From an uncultured Prevotellaceae bacterium (GTDB lineage: Bacteria; Bacteroidota; Bacteroidia; Bacteroidales; Bacteroidaceae), in the NCBI GenBank assembly GCA_902799905.1, contig CADCCB010000005.1, forward strand, positions 1 to 64,000: DNA of 64,000 nt, in the 5' to 3' direction. The position numbers and the translations under genes were made by a program. The notes under the pieces are model-generated. The model worked only from the letters and a program-made list of their open reading frames with translations. It ran no database searches and was not told the DNA's origin. Positions 1 through 7,984 of the stretch are shown here, one piece after another (the first letter of the stretch is position 1; the number at the start of each line of letters is the position of its first letter).

Positions 1-10
1 ATTTTGTTTT

Positions 11-39
11 CTTTCAGTCGCTTCGCTTGGTGAAAGCGA
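11..39 (+). repeat. Dispersed imperfect palindrome, copy 1
   Basis: The stretch begins CTTTCAGTCGC and ends GGTGAAAGCGA, so its ends (CTTTCA / TGAAAG) are complementary. The same 29 nt recur in inverted orientation at 51629-51657 with one mismatch. Neither copy lies in a gene. Function unknown. Confidence 0.6.
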
Positions 40-84
40 GCGGAGCTCGAGCGGAGGTTGGAGATTTGAGGTTTGAGATTTGTA

Positions 85-210
85 CCCCGCGGCGGTAGCA
101 AATTTTTCACTCTTCACTATTCACTCTTCCCTTTTAATTCTTCACTATTCACTTTTCCCTTCCAATGGCGGTAGCGAATTTTTCACTTTTCACTATTCAC
201 TATTCCCTTC
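85..210 (+). repeat. Two copies of the GCGGTAGCAAATTTTTCACT repeat (family R1)
   Basis: Two units start near 87 and 166 with GCGGTAGC(A/G)AATTTTTCAC and continue into runs of TTCACT(A/C)TTCAC. Related units lie at 20456-20550, in reverse at about 20409-20432, and within the metal-ATPase gene at 28343-28385. This is a low-complexity dispersed intergenic repeat. The open frame across it is a consequence of the repeat and shows no protein-like features. Confidence 0.7.
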
Positions 211-363
211 CGAACGTCTCGCAAGAGTCGTTCGAATATCTCCTATGGGGGGTAAGGAGGCATTCCTTCGGGTGATGCAAAGCATCGGAGGAGGGCGTCG
301 GAGGCATTCGGATGCGGCGTCCGAGGCATTGCGATGGATGACTGTGCTCTGTGTGTGCTTCAT
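193..363 (-). CDS. Doubtful 56-aa ORF behind a -7 box
   Basis: An ATG at 363 opens a 56-codon frame that starts MKHTQSTVIH. Its promoter would be the box TAACTTTG (complement of 389-396), 25 nt upstream. The peptide is rich in Arg, Ser and Ala and comes from GGCATTC(C/G)-type repeated DNA. I recognise no domain. It may be noncoding repeat DNA or the decayed start of a gene; the promoter box is the only argument for it. Confidence 0.2.
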   Translation of the reverse strand: MKHTQSTVIHRNASDAASECLRRPPPMLCITRRNASLPPIGDIRTTLARRSEGNSE

Positions 364-480
364 GGCTTTAATTCTTAATTTTCTATTGCAAAGTTACGAA
401 AAATAATTGATACTACCAAATATTTTACCAATTATTTTTCAATAAAATAACACAATATTATTTAAGTAATAGTTTAATAT

Positions 481-519
481 GGAAAGTAGGAAAGTCGACA
501 TTAAGGCTTTCCTACTTTC
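481..519 (-). terminator. Hairpin after the DUF3987-like gene
   Basis: GAAAGTAGGAAAG pairs perfectly with CTTTCCTACTTTC across a short loop, just beyond the stop of the minus-strand operon. There is no strong U-run, so termination is inferred. The arm sequence AAAGTAGGAAAGT recurs at about 7898 and 8572-8600. Confidence 0.45.
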
Positions 520-523
520 TCCT

Positions 524-1996
524 TTATTTTGAAAGTTTATATTCCAGTTTCTCATAGCGTCCGTCTGGCAAACGCTTGATCCACTTTCTGCTCACCCATA
601 CGTTGAGCATGTTCTTCGTGCCTTTCTCCGATTCGTCCATGCTCTGACTTTTACGCATGACAATAGCATCTTGCAGCGTAAAGATGTTGGTGGTGATGAG
701 TGTCAGCAGGTTGGGCTTGCCAGGCTTCGTTGAGTACTTCAACTTACTTTCTGCCTCACGTAGTTTGTCGCCAAAAACTTTCAGTTTGCAAAATAGACAA
801 TAATGGAATGACCAGCGGATGAACGGCTCTATCAGCGGGTCCCACTTGCAGCCGTTGGCAGCCCAGAGCACGCAGGCCTTCAACAGGGCGTGCGTCAGCC
901 CGCGATGGGTCATGTTGTCCCAAGTACGGTCGAAGTTGGTGTCCAAGTAGGCGGCACACTCGTCTTTCAAGTCCTCAATCAGTTTGTAGGCCTGCTTGCA
1001 GTAGATACGTCCGTACTTGTCGGCGTGTGCATTCTCACGCGTCTTTTTCAGGTTGTCGATGAAAGGCTGCAGGCGCTTGGCATAGCGCTCGTCATAGGGT
1101 TTATATTTTCCCTCCTTGGCGCCAATAGGCTGTTCGGGTATGAAAGACACCTCCTCACGGCCAACACCACCTTTCGTCATGTCGTTCTTGAAAAAGTTGA
1201 GAGCAGAGTCGAGCTGAGTCGACACGCAATAGTTCAGGTGGAATGGCACGTCGACCGTCACACTCTTCTCGCCCACGCGGCGCTGGCGGATTTTACCGTC
1301 GCGGTCATCGGCCTCGCGTAGCAGTACCAATGGAGAGATGCCTCCGGCACCGTTCTTGAAACAGTAGAGGTCCTCTATCTCCTTACACTCCATAAAGCTG
1401 GGCAGGCCGTGGTTCATTTTCATCTGCTTGGCCAAAGCCGGCAACGTAGTGTTTGGGAATACGATGCGCTGTACCAAGTCATCGGGGCGTGCCTCTTTCT
1501 TGGCGTTGGCACCTTTCAGATTGTTGCGCTCATCTACATCGACCTGCCGTTCCATGTTCTCATGGCTTTCTGCCATCATGTCGGCAAGCATACCCCCGAA
1601 TATATCAGGCAAACCATTCTTGCCCACACCCGATGGTCCGACAATCAGACTGTTGAGTTTGGCTGGGTAGTACAGATCGTTGGTGTGACGGAAACTGACA
1701 TCGTCCATTAGTACGGCAGCGGCAGTAATTCCTGGCTGGCTAAAGGCTGGCTGGAGGGCGCTGGGAGTGTTCCACAGGTAGGCATTAACGAAGCGCGGCC
1801 TATACCTTGTCATCACGGGTGGCTCGTCGCTGGCGTAGATAATTTGCATGTCCCTGACGGCACGGCGCAGTCGCTCCTCGTCACTCAGTCCGCGGTAGTT
1901 GAAGTCGATAACTGTCGTTGTTTCGTCTTCCGTACTCTTTTTAACAACGTCCTCTGCCGTCGGCAGGGGAATTTTTGTCTCATTTTCTTTTTCCAT
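524..1996 (-). CDS. DUF3987-like P-loop protein, 490 aa
   Basis: Soluble protein with a P-loop-like motif GPSGVGKN at about residues 120-127, preceded by a stretch that resembles the start of DUF3987 proteins of Bacteroidetes mobile elements. Those are helicase- or primase-like proteins of uncertain function. The C-terminus (from about residue 430) looks like a small DNA-binding tail. No signal peptide or membrane segment is present. It is the last gene of a three-gene minus-strand operon: its ATG lies inside the 3' end of the 54-aa gene (17-nt overlap), which implies translational coupling. The family call rests on overall resemblance; a virus- or plasmid-derived ATPase is an alternative. 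Confidence 0.55.
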   Translation of the reverse strand: MEKENETKIPLPTAEDVVKKSTEDETTTVIDFNYRGLSDEERLRRAVRDMQIIYASDEPPVMTRYRPRFVNAYLWNTPSALQPAFSQPGITAAAVLMDDVSFRHTNDLYYPAKLNSLIVGPSGVGKNGLPDIFGGMLADMMAESHENMERQVDVDERNNLKGANAKKEARPDDLVQRIVFPNTTLPALAKQMKMNHGLPSFMECKEIEDLYCFKNGAGGISPLVLLREADDRDGKIRQRRVGEKSVTVDVPFHLNYCVSTQLDSALNFFKNDMTKGGVGREEVSFIPEQPIGAKEGKYKPYDERYAKRLQPFIDNLKKTRENAHADKYGRIYCKQAYKLIEDLKDECAAYLDTNFDRTWDNMTHRGLTHALLKACVLWAANGCKWDPLIEPFIRWSFHYCLFCKLKVFGDKLREAESKLKYSTKPGKPNLLTLITTNIFTLQDAIVMRKSQSMDESEKGTKNMLNVWVSRKWIKRLPDGRYEKLEYKLSK

Positions 1997-2144
1997 CTCG
2001 ATTAATCTTTTTGTTTGTTAATACTAATAAATCTTCGTAATCTTCGCGCGACAGTTCGCCGCGCAGGAGGGCTTCCGTGAGGTCGGCCCTCCATGCATCG
2101 GCCATGCTGGCAGTAGAGTTTTCAAACACGCTGGAACTAATCAT
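1980..2144 (-). CDS. Small coupled ORF, 54 aa
   Basis: The ORF begins MISSSVFENS and ends NRDGKRK. Its ATG overlaps the TGA of the upstream 118-aa gene as ATGA (2141-2144), and its own 3' end overlaps the start of the 490-aa gene by 17 nt. This tight chaining on both sides is the main reason to call it. The middle (MADAWRADLTEALLRGELSR) is acidic and helical, like a small adaptor. I recognise no family. It is short enough to be missed by routine gene callers. Confidence 0.55.
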   Translation of the reverse strand: MISSSVFENSTASMADAWRADLTEALLRGELSREDYEDLLVLTNKKINRDGKRK

Positions 2145-2473
2145 ACAGCGTTGTTCAACACACTTTCGAGGGCGTTCATGAAGCTGCGCGCTTCCTCGGT
2201 TTCACTTCGCATCAGTTCACCCACACGGCGCTCGCCCAAGTTGTCGGGCAGCGACAGGTGCAGTTTGTAGCGCTTGGCCGACTTTCGGATCCAGCCGTGG
2301 GGAAGGGTCAGAAGTGTCTGGCTGTGGCGGCGCCTGAACACGTTACGGCGATATTGGTAGAAACCTATCACGACCTCGTTACCTACTCGCTCCGCAAAAA
2401 TGGAGCCTGGAACTCTCTTCCCTGTCATCAGGGTTCTGAGCAGTTGCTCAGCTAAAATAATCTTCATTTCCAT
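2141..2473 (-). CDS. Hypothetical protein, about 110 aa
   Basis: Basic protein (FYQYRRNVFRRRH near residue 40) with no recognised domain. The longer frame starts at 2497, but the promoter box TAACTTTG (complement of 2502-2509) ends only five bases before that ATG. The ATG at 2473, after an A-rich AAATAAAAAAAG tract typical of Bacteroidetes ribosome binding regions, is therefore preferred; another ATG follows at 2467. First gene of the operon leading to the 54-aa and 490-aa genes. The context suggests a mobile-element accessory protein, but function is unknown. Confidence 0.6.
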   Translation of the reverse strand: MEMKIILAEQLLRTLMTGKRVPGSIFAERVGNEVVIGFYQYRRNVFRRRHSQTLLTLPHGWIRKSAKRYKLHLSLPDNLGERRVGELMRSETEEARSFMNALESVLNNAV

Positions 2474-2501
2474 ACTTTTTTTATTTAAAAGTTTCATGAT
2501 G

Positions 2502-2509
2502 CAAAGTTA
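2502..2509 (-). promoter_or_regulatory. -7 box TAACTTTG for the three-gene operon
   Basis: Matches the Bacteroidetes TAnnTTTG element, followed by GCATC. It lies immediately upstream of the 118-aa reading frame and decides against the longer start. Confidence 0.6.
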
Positions 2510-2603
2510 CGAAAAAAAGGAATTCTATGTTTTAAAAACAGGTAAAATGTCCTAATATTTCACTTTGTTTATCGTAATGAAGGATATATTTCTCCCCACT
2601 TTA

Positions 2604-3041
2604 TTATTCGTCAATCATGTTTGACAACTGGCGTTTCAGTGCTTTATAGTCTACATTCAAGTTAGAGTGTTCTGGTGATGAAATGTAACGATAAAATACC
2701 ATTAGGTTGTGCTCCATTCCTTCTGTGTGACCCACCTGACGAATGAGGTCTGCCAGCGCCAAATAAATGTCGTATTTACAGAACTCACCTCGGCCATGAC
2801 GAGCATGTGGGCGAAAGTTGAAATGCAAGCAAGTAATGCAACTTGGCGTTTCACCCTCCTGGAGCATCAGCAACCCGCGCTTCTGTTGCGTAATCATCCA
2901 TTGGCATACAGTGGGCCAGTGTTTCGGCTTGAATTGATTCATCACTCGCGAGTTCTTCCTGAACGGAGTCAGTCGCTTTCTACTCTCCAATCTTTTCTTT
3001 GACTCTACGGTCAAAACATTTTTTGGCATAATCTTCGTCAT
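2604..3041 (-). CDS. Hypothetical protein, about 145 aa
   Basis: The frame extends to a GTG at 3071; ATG codons occur at 3041 and 3029 and I cannot decide between them. The first 40 residues are Lys/Arg-rich. The remainder has a CITCLHFNFRPHARHGRGEFCKYD stretch with several Cys and His that could bind a metal, but no known motif is clear. No promoter box was seen and no partner gene is adjacent. It probably belongs to the same accessory block as the 524-2473 operon. Confidence 0.5.
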   Translation of the reverse strand: MTKIMPKNVLTVESKKRLESRKRLTPFRKNSRVMNQFKPKHWPTVCQWMITQQKRGLLMLQEGETPSCITCLHFNFRPHARHGRGEFCKYDIYLALADLIRQVGHTEGMEHNLMVFYRYISSPEHSNLNVDYKALKRQLSNMIDE

Positions 3042-3071
3042 CCGGAGGAAAATCTTGAATTCCGGATTCAC

Positions 3072-3592
3072 TATGCCGGCAGAAATGCGTTCTGGGTTTA
3101 CCGCGCAAAAATGGAACCGATGCCCTTACCCTTCTTTCTCTATCTTTCTTAGGCAGATAAAATCAAAAGATAACCCTTTGCCGATGCCCCGAACGCCACT
3201 TTCGCAATTACGATTATTACAATTACAACTGAGATTCTTCACGAGATATACCAAGAATCCTCTTTTATTCTTGAAGAAATTTTATTATTATATTATATAT
3301 AATAATACTATTATTTTACTCTATTTCCACCTATATGAGGACAAGAAAAACTCAATTGTAATTGATATTTGTATTCTCCGAACTTGTCCTACAATACTCA
3401 AAATCCTGTTATCAGACACTTTTTAATGCAAATTCTTTTGGAGTATCGGGGAATTTTATGAAAATCGCGTCCGGCGTATGGGTGTCACTACACACCCCCC
3501 TATATCCCTATATTGGGATATTGGGGGTGGGGTGGGTTACGGCTTACCGCGCTCAGAATAATTTTCGCTCAAAATATTTGGCGTGAAAGAAA
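3072..3592. other. Noncoding interval with two strong hairpins
   Basis: About 520 nt without a convincing gene. It holds an A/T palindrome around 3286-3318 (TATTATTATATTATATATAA) and a GC-rich hairpin at 3493-3529, whose arms CACCCCCCTATATCCC and GGGATATTGGGGGTG pair almost completely. The second hairpin lies 70 nt upstream of RNA copy A and may mark the boundary of the restriction cassette. Confidence 0.5.
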
Positions 3593-3600
3593 TAATTTCG

Positions 3601-3608
3601 TATCTTTG
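3601..3608 (+). promoter_or_regulatory. -7 box TATCTTTG of RNA copy A
   Basis: TATCTTTG followed by CCCTCGGTTCGG. The same box and downstream bases occur at copy B (7342-7349), so the promoter is conserved between the two copies. Confidence 0.75.
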
Positions 3609-3612
3609 CCCT

Positions 3613-3879
3613 CGGTTCGGGGAGAAATCCGGACTGACAAATAGCACTCGCTATTATTTCGCGTTCAGCCAAGCAAGCCTAGGAAACTTAAATTGGTATA
3701 ACAAGCACGAAATAATATGTGACAGGTGGGCCGTAAATGGTTCTCTGTTCAACCAGATAGCGATGCAACACGTTAAAGCGTGGTGCATCTTATGGTTGAC
3801 AGAGGTACCAAGTTTCCTAGGCTTCGCCTCTTGCTGAACGCAATAAGAGCATCACGCCCTTTTTGCGTCTTGGCGTGAT
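3613..3879 (+). ncRNA. Structured RNA, copy A, upstream of the restriction cassette
   Basis: Starts a few bases after a -7 box. Visible pairing: closing stem GCGTTCAGC (3661-3669) with GCTGAACGC (3833-3841); second stem AAGCCTAGGAAACTT (3675-3689) with AAGTTTCCTAGGCTT (3810-3824), 15 bp perfect; inner arms CTCTGTTCAACCA / TGGTTGACAGAG and GATGCAACACG / CGTGGTGCATC. TATTATTTCG (3652-3661), before the closing stem, can pair with CGAAATAATA (3708-3717) inside it, which would form a pseudoknot. A hairpin ATCACGCC / GGCGTGAT (3851-3879) follows. Copy B at 7354-7610 has the same architecture with compensatory changes. I cannot match it to a family; 6S-like (Bacteroidales-1) RNA is one candidate. 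It may also act as the leader of the methylase operon, which is on the same strand. Confidence 0.75.
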
Positions 3880-3911
3880 TGATAGTTGAGCGCATCAACT
3901 AAAACTATCAA
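3879..3911 (+). promoter_or_regulatory. Hairpin in the methylase leader
   Basis: TTGATAGTT and AACTATCAA can pair. An alternative inner hairpin GTTGA / TCAAC overlaps it. It ends seven bases before the ATG at 3918, so it could control translation or be an attenuator. Regulation is inferred. Confidence 0.4.
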
Positions 3912-3917
3912 TTGAGT

Positions 3918-5045
3918 ATGGCAAATACAAACTTAGCAAATGCGAAGACTGCGAAAAGCGATGAATTCTACACGCAGTATAATGACATACAAAAGGAAGT
4001 AAACGCATACCTGGAATTTGATTCTGATGTATTTCGAGGTAAAACGGTACTATTGCCTTGCGATGACCCAGAATGGAGTAACTTCACAAAGTTTTTCGCA
4101 CAGAACTTTGAAACCTTTGGTTTGAAGAAATTGATAAGTACGAGTTATGCTGTAGAGTCAAAGCGAATAAAGGATTGGCAACCGACGCTCTTTGAGACAG
4201 AAAGCCCCTACTATGATGCAGACAAGAGTCGTACACATGGAAAGATATTTGTACTGGACGAGGATATTAATGGTGACGGGCGTTTCAATATAAACGATTT
4301 ACAATGGTCGTATCTCAAGGGCGATGGTGACTTCCGAAGTGATGAAGTAAAGGCTTTGCGCGACGAAGCAGACATTATTATCACCAATCCGCCATTCTCC
4401 CTTTTCAGAGAGTTCTTGAGTTGGATTGTAGAAGCAGGCAAGAAACTGTTGATTATTGGTAACATGAACGCAATCACCTACAAAGAGGTCTTTCCCCTAA
4501 TCAGAGACAATAAACTTTGGTATGGGCCTTCTATTACGAGCGGTGATAGAGAGTTTATGGTTCCCGAATCTTACCCTATCGAGGCTGCTGGATGGCGAAT
4601 TGATGAAAAGGGAAAGAAATATATTAGGGTGAAAGGTGTTCGATGGTTTACTAATCTTGATCACGGCCGTCGTCATGAACCTCTACCTTTGATGACAATG
4701 GAAGACAATATTATCTACTCAAAGCATAAAGAGGTGAAAGGTAAACAATATGTGCATTACGAAAATTATGATGCAATAGATGTTCCCTATTCTGATGCAA
4801 TTCCTTCAGACTATGAAGGATTGATGGGAGTTCCCATTTCATTTCTTGACAAATATTGTCCTGAACAATTTGAAATAATAGGCCAGACTCAAGGTGACTC
4901 CGGCAAAGAACTTGGCCTAAAACCATATCCGCGAGAATTGAAAAAACTCAATCCAAGTCTGCGTGACGGGCAACTCTATTACATCGATGAAGATGGCATT
5001 CCTCAAAAGCCATACGCAAGAATACTAATCCGCAAAAAACAATAG
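3918..5045 (+). CDS. EcoRI-type adenine-specific DNA methyltransferase, 375 aa
   Basis: Predicted to methylate adenine in a specific DNA sequence using S-adenosylmethionine and so protect the host from the neighbouring nucleases. The catalytic motif NPPF is at residues 157-160 (in ITNPPFSLF). The N-terminal [15 protein letters not shown] and the overall length fit the EcoRI methylase family. The C-terminal half ([21 protein letters not shown]) also resembles this family. The frame can be extended to a TTG at 3912, but ATG 3918 is the better start. The next gene begins 4 nt after the stop, so the three genes form an operon. The recognition sequence cannot be read from the sequence. Confidence 0.85.
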   Translation: MANTNLANAKTAKSDEFYTQYNDIQKEVNAYLEFDSDVFRGKTVLLPCDDPEWSNFTKFFAQNFETFGLKKLISTSYAVESKRIKDWQPTLFETESPYYDADKSRTHGKIFVLDEDINGDGRFNINDLQWSYLKGDGDFRSDEVKALRDEADIIITNPPFSLFREFLSWIVEAGKKLLIIGNMNAITYKEVFPLIRDNKLWYGPSITSGDREFMVPESYPIEAAGWRIDEKGKKYIRVKGVRWFTNLDHGRRHEPLPLMTMEDNIIYSKHKEVKGKQYVHYENYDAIDVPYSDAIPSDYEGLMGVPISFLDKYCPEQFEIIGQTQGDSGKELGLKPYPRELKKLNPSLRDGQLYYIDEDGIPQKPYARILIRKKQ

Positions 5046-5049
5046 ATCT

Positions 5050-6225
5050 ATGCAAACGACATTGATGACAGACCTGACGGTCAAAGAAATATGCGAGGGC
5101 TTTGTTTACAACCAATTGGAAGGCAAAGGCCTGAACGGCTGGGCTGGTAAACTGACTATACAGCCAGAGTATCAGCGCAACTATCTCTACCTTGAGAATG
5201 ACGGAAAAAAGGAAATGGCTGTCATTGACAGCATGCTAAAGGATTATCCCATCGGACTTATATATTTCAATGAGCCAGAGCCTGGAAAATACGAGATTCT
5301 TGATGGTCAGCAGCGTATTACAAGCATTGGCCGCTTCGTCACTGGTAAGTTTGCCATCAAGGACAAGTTCGGCATGGAGCAATACTTCACAGGACTGACT
5401 AAGGAAGAGCAAGAGAAAATTCTTAATTACCGACTGTTGATATATATCTGCAACGGAACCGAGAAAGAAATCAAGGAATGGTTCGAGACCATCAACATTG
5501 CTGGTGTGCCACTTAATAAGCAGGAACTGCTAAACGCCACCTATAGTGGACCGTTTGTTACAGAAGCAAAAAGGATTTTCAGTAACTCCCGTAGTCCACA
5601 ACTTCAGAAGTGGTATAGTTACATCAATGGTAATGCCAACAGACAGGACATTTTGCATGCGGCTCTCGCATGGGTAGCAAAAGGTGAAGAGAACATCGGT
5701 GGCTATATGAGCCAGCACCGAAATGAAGTTAACATAGAAGAACTGAAGACCTACTTTGACACCGTGATAGAATGGGCAAAGACATTGTTCGGTGAGCCTA
5801 AAAGTGAGATGAGAGGTCTGGAATGGGGAGCCTTTTATGAGCAGTATCATTCTAACTCATATAGCCCTGCACAATTGCAAAAGCGGGTGAACGAATTATA
5901 TGCCGATGAAGCTGTAACCAACAAACGAGGAGTCTTTGAATATCTGCTTGGTGGAGAAACTGACCAGCATTTGCTGAACATCCGCATCTTTGAAGAGAGT
6001 GTGAAGAAGACGGTGTATGCACGTCAGACAAATGAGGCACGAGAGCAAGGCATCAGTAACTGCCCAGAATGTGCCAAAGGACATGATAATATTCGCACAA
6101 AGATTTATAAGTTCAACGAAATGGATGCCGACCATGTATCTGCCTGGAGCAAGGGAGGTGCAACGGACATCAGCAATTGCCAGATGTTGTGCAAGACCCA
6201 TAATAGGATGAAAGGAAACAAATAA
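5050..6225 (+). CDS. DUF262 / HNH nuclease-like protein, 391 aa
   Basis: The N-terminal DUF262 domain is shown by EYQRNYLY at about residues 38-45 and [10 protein letters not shown] at about 82-91; this domain is ParB/GmrS-like and is thought to hydrolyse NTPs. The C-terminal HNH motif has CPEC at 338-341, DADHVSAW at 359-366 and [16 protein letters not shown] at the end, the usual D-H...N...H pattern with two Cys pairs. Proteins of this architecture act in GmrSD-like type IV restriction and other defence systems. It lies 4 nt after the methylase and 13 nt before the Mrr-type gene. All recognisable catalytic residues are present. Whether it cuts modified DNA, unmodified DNA or acts as a sensor is unknown. 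Confidence 0.85.
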   Translation: MQTTLMTDLTVKEICEGFVYNQLEGKGLNGWAGKLTIQPEYQRNYLYLENDGKKEMAVIDSMLKDYPIGLIYFNEPEPGKYEILDGQQRITSIGRFVTGKFAIKDKFGMEQYFTGLTKEEQEKILNYRLLIYICNGTEKEIKEWFETINIAGVPLNKQELLNATYSGPFVTEAKRIFSNSRSPQLQKWYSYINGNANRQDILHAALAWVAKGEENIGGYMSQHRNEVNIEELKTYFDTVIEWAKTLFGEPKSEMRGLEWGAFYEQYHSNSYSPAQLQKRVNELYADEAVTNKRGVFEYLLGGETDQHLLNIRIFEESVKKTVYARQTNEAREQGISNCPECAKGHDNIRTKIYKFNEMDADHVSAWSKGGATDISNCQMLCKTHNRMKGNK

Positions 6226-6238
6226 ACAATTACAAGAT

Positions 6239-7138
6239 ATGGCAAAAGAACATGTAGGCAGAACAAAGGCAACAGCTACCAAGACGCTGTATGCTGTGAT
6301 GAAAGAGATAAGCCGTCGCGGCGGCAGCATGCCTGCCAAAGAGTTGTATCCATTTGTGGAAGCCAATGTAAGTCTCACAGATTGGGAGAAGGAACCGGCT
6401 GGTAAGAACAAGTATATCCGATGGACGAATAGTTTCCAGTTCTATTCCATCAACTATGCCAAGGCGGGGCTCATTGTCAAGAAGAACGGCATGTGGTATC
6501 TCACACCTGAAGGTGAGGCTGCCCTCAAACTATCGCCTGAAGAGGTGATGGAAAAGGGTGAGGTGGCTTACCGTGAATGGCGAAAACTGAACCCTAGGGA
6601 AGATAAGCACGACGAAGAACCGACGGACGACAATGTTGAAAGAGACAGGGCTGAGGAACTGAACATGCTGGAGTCGGATGCCCGCGAAGGTATCAGAAAG
6701 TTCATTGTGTCAAAGAGTCCCTATGAATTTCAGGACATGGTAGCGGCTTTGCTACGGGCTATGGGCTATCACACGCCGTTCATTGCGCCTAAAGGTAAAG
6801 ATGGTGGTATAGACATCACGGCTTACTTAGATCCACTTGGTGCTCAGACTCCACGTATTAAAGTACAGGTGAAGCATAAGCCAGAAACGGCCATCGGTGC
6901 CTCAGACATTCGCGCCTTGTTGGGCGTGCTACGTGCTGGCGATATTGCCTTGTTCGTCACCAGCGGCACATTCTCGCCTGATGCCAAAACTACAGGAACC
7001 AGTTCGCGTGAGTTCATCCGTCTGATAGACGGAGATGAGTTCATCGACATGTGGCTGGAGTTCTACGACAAGATGACGGATGATGACAAGAACATGTTGC
7101 CGCTAAAGCGCATTGCTTTCTTAGGAAATAACGAGTAA
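6239..7138 (+). CDS. Mrr-type restriction endonuclease, 299 aa
   Basis: The N-terminal half (about residues 5-110) looks like the winged-helix DNA-binding part of Mrr proteins (RRGGSMPAKELYPFVE, GMWYLTPEGEAAL). An acidic linker (EDKHDEEPTDD) follows. The catalytic domain starts near residue 159 (SPYEFQDMVAALLRAMGY) and shows GGIDI near 188-192 and VQVKH near 209-213, the D...QxK signature of the PD-(D/E)XK Mrr family. It is the last gene of the methylase operon. Mrr enzymes normally cut methylated DNA, yet here the gene sits with a methylase; either this one cuts unmethylated sites (type II-like) or it targets foreign methylation. Confidence 0.85.
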   Translation: MAKEHVGRTKATATKTLYAVMKEISRRGGSMPAKELYPFVEANVSLTDWEKEPAGKNKYIRWTNSFQFYSINYAKAGLIVKKNGMWYLTPEGEAALKLSPEEVMEKGEVAYREWRKLNPREDKHDEEPTDDNVERDRAEELNMLESDAREGIRKFIVSKSPYEFQDMVAALLRAMGYHTPFIAPKGKDGGIDITAYLDPLGAQTPRIKVQVKHKPETAIGASDIRALLGVLRAGDIALFVTSGTFSPDAKTTGTSSREFIRLIDGDEFIDMWLEFYDKMTDDDKNMLPLKRIAFLGNNE

Positions 7139-7140
7139 TA

Positions 7141-7341
7141 TTGACACTTCGTGTTGATACTGCTCACGCTCGGCAATGTCTAAAAGCGAGCTTTTGTCAT
7201 TGCTCTCGCTAAAACGCAGCCTTCCAGTATGGCGGCAAATGTGGCGATAGCGGCCACAATGGCGATGGGAATGATAGACCAAAAATTGCTTATCTTCCCA
7301 ACTTTTCGTTCATTTTCTTTCTTTATTTTTAAATTATTTCG
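7141..7341. other. Gap with decayed membrane-peptide frame
   Basis: On the minus strand, about 7177-7320 reads as SNFWSIIPIAIVAAIATFAA, a single membrane helix ending in TKARF, but no start codon lies in frame and the ATG nearby is out of frame. It is probably a remnant. Nothing else was seen before RNA copy B. Confidence 0.3.
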
Positions 7342-7349
7342 TATCTTTG
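7342..7349 (+). promoter_or_regulatory. -7 box TATCTTTG of RNA copy B
   Basis: Identical to the box of copy A, including the following CCCTCGGTTCGG. Confidence 0.75.
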
Positions 7350-7353
7350 CCCT

Positions 7354-7610
7354 CGGTTCGGGGAGAAATCCGGACTAACGAAGAAGCATTTGCTATTATT
7401 TCGCGTTAAGCCAAAAATGCCCAGGAAACAGTTTGGAATAAAATACGCTCTGAAGTAATAGAGATGTGAGGTGTCAGGTAATGTCATCTCCACTCCAGCC
7501 GATATAGCTATGCATTCTCGCCAACAGGCGTGGTGTATTCTTATATGGCTGGATGGGGTTCCTTTTCCTGGGCATGCCTCAAGCTTAACGCATAGGGAGC
7601 ATAACGCTAT
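7354..7610 (+). ncRNA. Structured RNA, copy B, downstream of the restriction cassette
   Basis: Same architecture as copy A. The 5' end, through GGGGAGAAATCCGGACT, is nearly identical. The stems covary: closing stem GCGTTAAGC (7403-7411) / GCTTAACGC (7583-7591); second stem ATGCCCAGGAAA (7417-7428) / TTTCCTGGGCAT (7564-7575); third stem CCACTCCAGCC / GGCTGGATGG; CTATTATTTC (7393-7402) complementary to GAAGTAATAG (7452-7461) with one G-U pair. Arms differ from copy A but pairing is kept, so the structure is under selection. The 3' end overlaps the stop of the convergent 73-aa gene. The 3' limit is uncertain because no U-run terminator is clear. Confidence 0.75.
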
Positions 7611-7806
7611 CCTTATGGCGAAGTTCGTCCAGTTTCTCTTGATTCAGAATGCCCTCATCCCACAGCCGGTCTGCCTCTGCATCAAGGCGAGACTGGAAAT
7701 GACGTGTAAGCACCGTCTGAATTTCACGGGCGTACTCCTCGCTGTTGTTGAATGCGAACAATTTCAGCAAGTGCATTTGTGTAGGGTTCAATGACGCTGT
7801 TTCCAT
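7585..7806 (-). CDS. Small antitoxin-like protein, 73 aa
   Basis: Begins METASLNPTQMHLLKLFAF and contains a helical, acidic centre (DAEADRLWDEGILNQEKLDEL). It resembles a common Bacteroidetes small-protein family that often accompanies PIN-type toxins; as I remember the family, members end in an RTPY-like tail, whereas this one ends DSVMLPMR. No toxin gene is adjacent, so it would be an orphan. The promoter box CTATCTTTG lies at about 7829-7837. Its last codons and stop overlap the 3' stem of RNA copy B, which suggests that its natural 3' end was replaced when the RNA arrived. Confidence 0.65.
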   Translation of the reverse strand: METASLNPTQMHLLKLFAFNNSEEYAREIQTVLTRHFQSRLDAEADRLWDEGILNQEKLDELRHKDSVMLPMR

Positions 7807-7984
7807 ATCGTTATACTATTTTACGAGGGCAAAGATAGTGATTATTTCTGTAATCACAAAACGATTTTGTGTTTTTTCTATCTGATTTTGGGAGATAGTA
7901 GGAAAGTCTTGTGCTGAAATAGGTTGATTTTCAGTACGGGTAGGCAAGTGTTAAAAAAGAGAGCCTAACAGGAGTCAACCTTAT

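Noticed and set aside
80..406. Open frame of 108 codons on the plus strand
   Set aside because: It crosses R1 repeats and low-complexity DNA, has no protein-like composition, and a minus-strand promoter box lies at its end.
3620..3640. GGGGAGAAATCCGGACT in both RNA copies resembles the conserved GAGGAAAGTCCGG segment of RNase P RNA
   Set aside because: The other conserved RNase P segments are not found in either copy and the stem order differs; the similarity is probably accidental.
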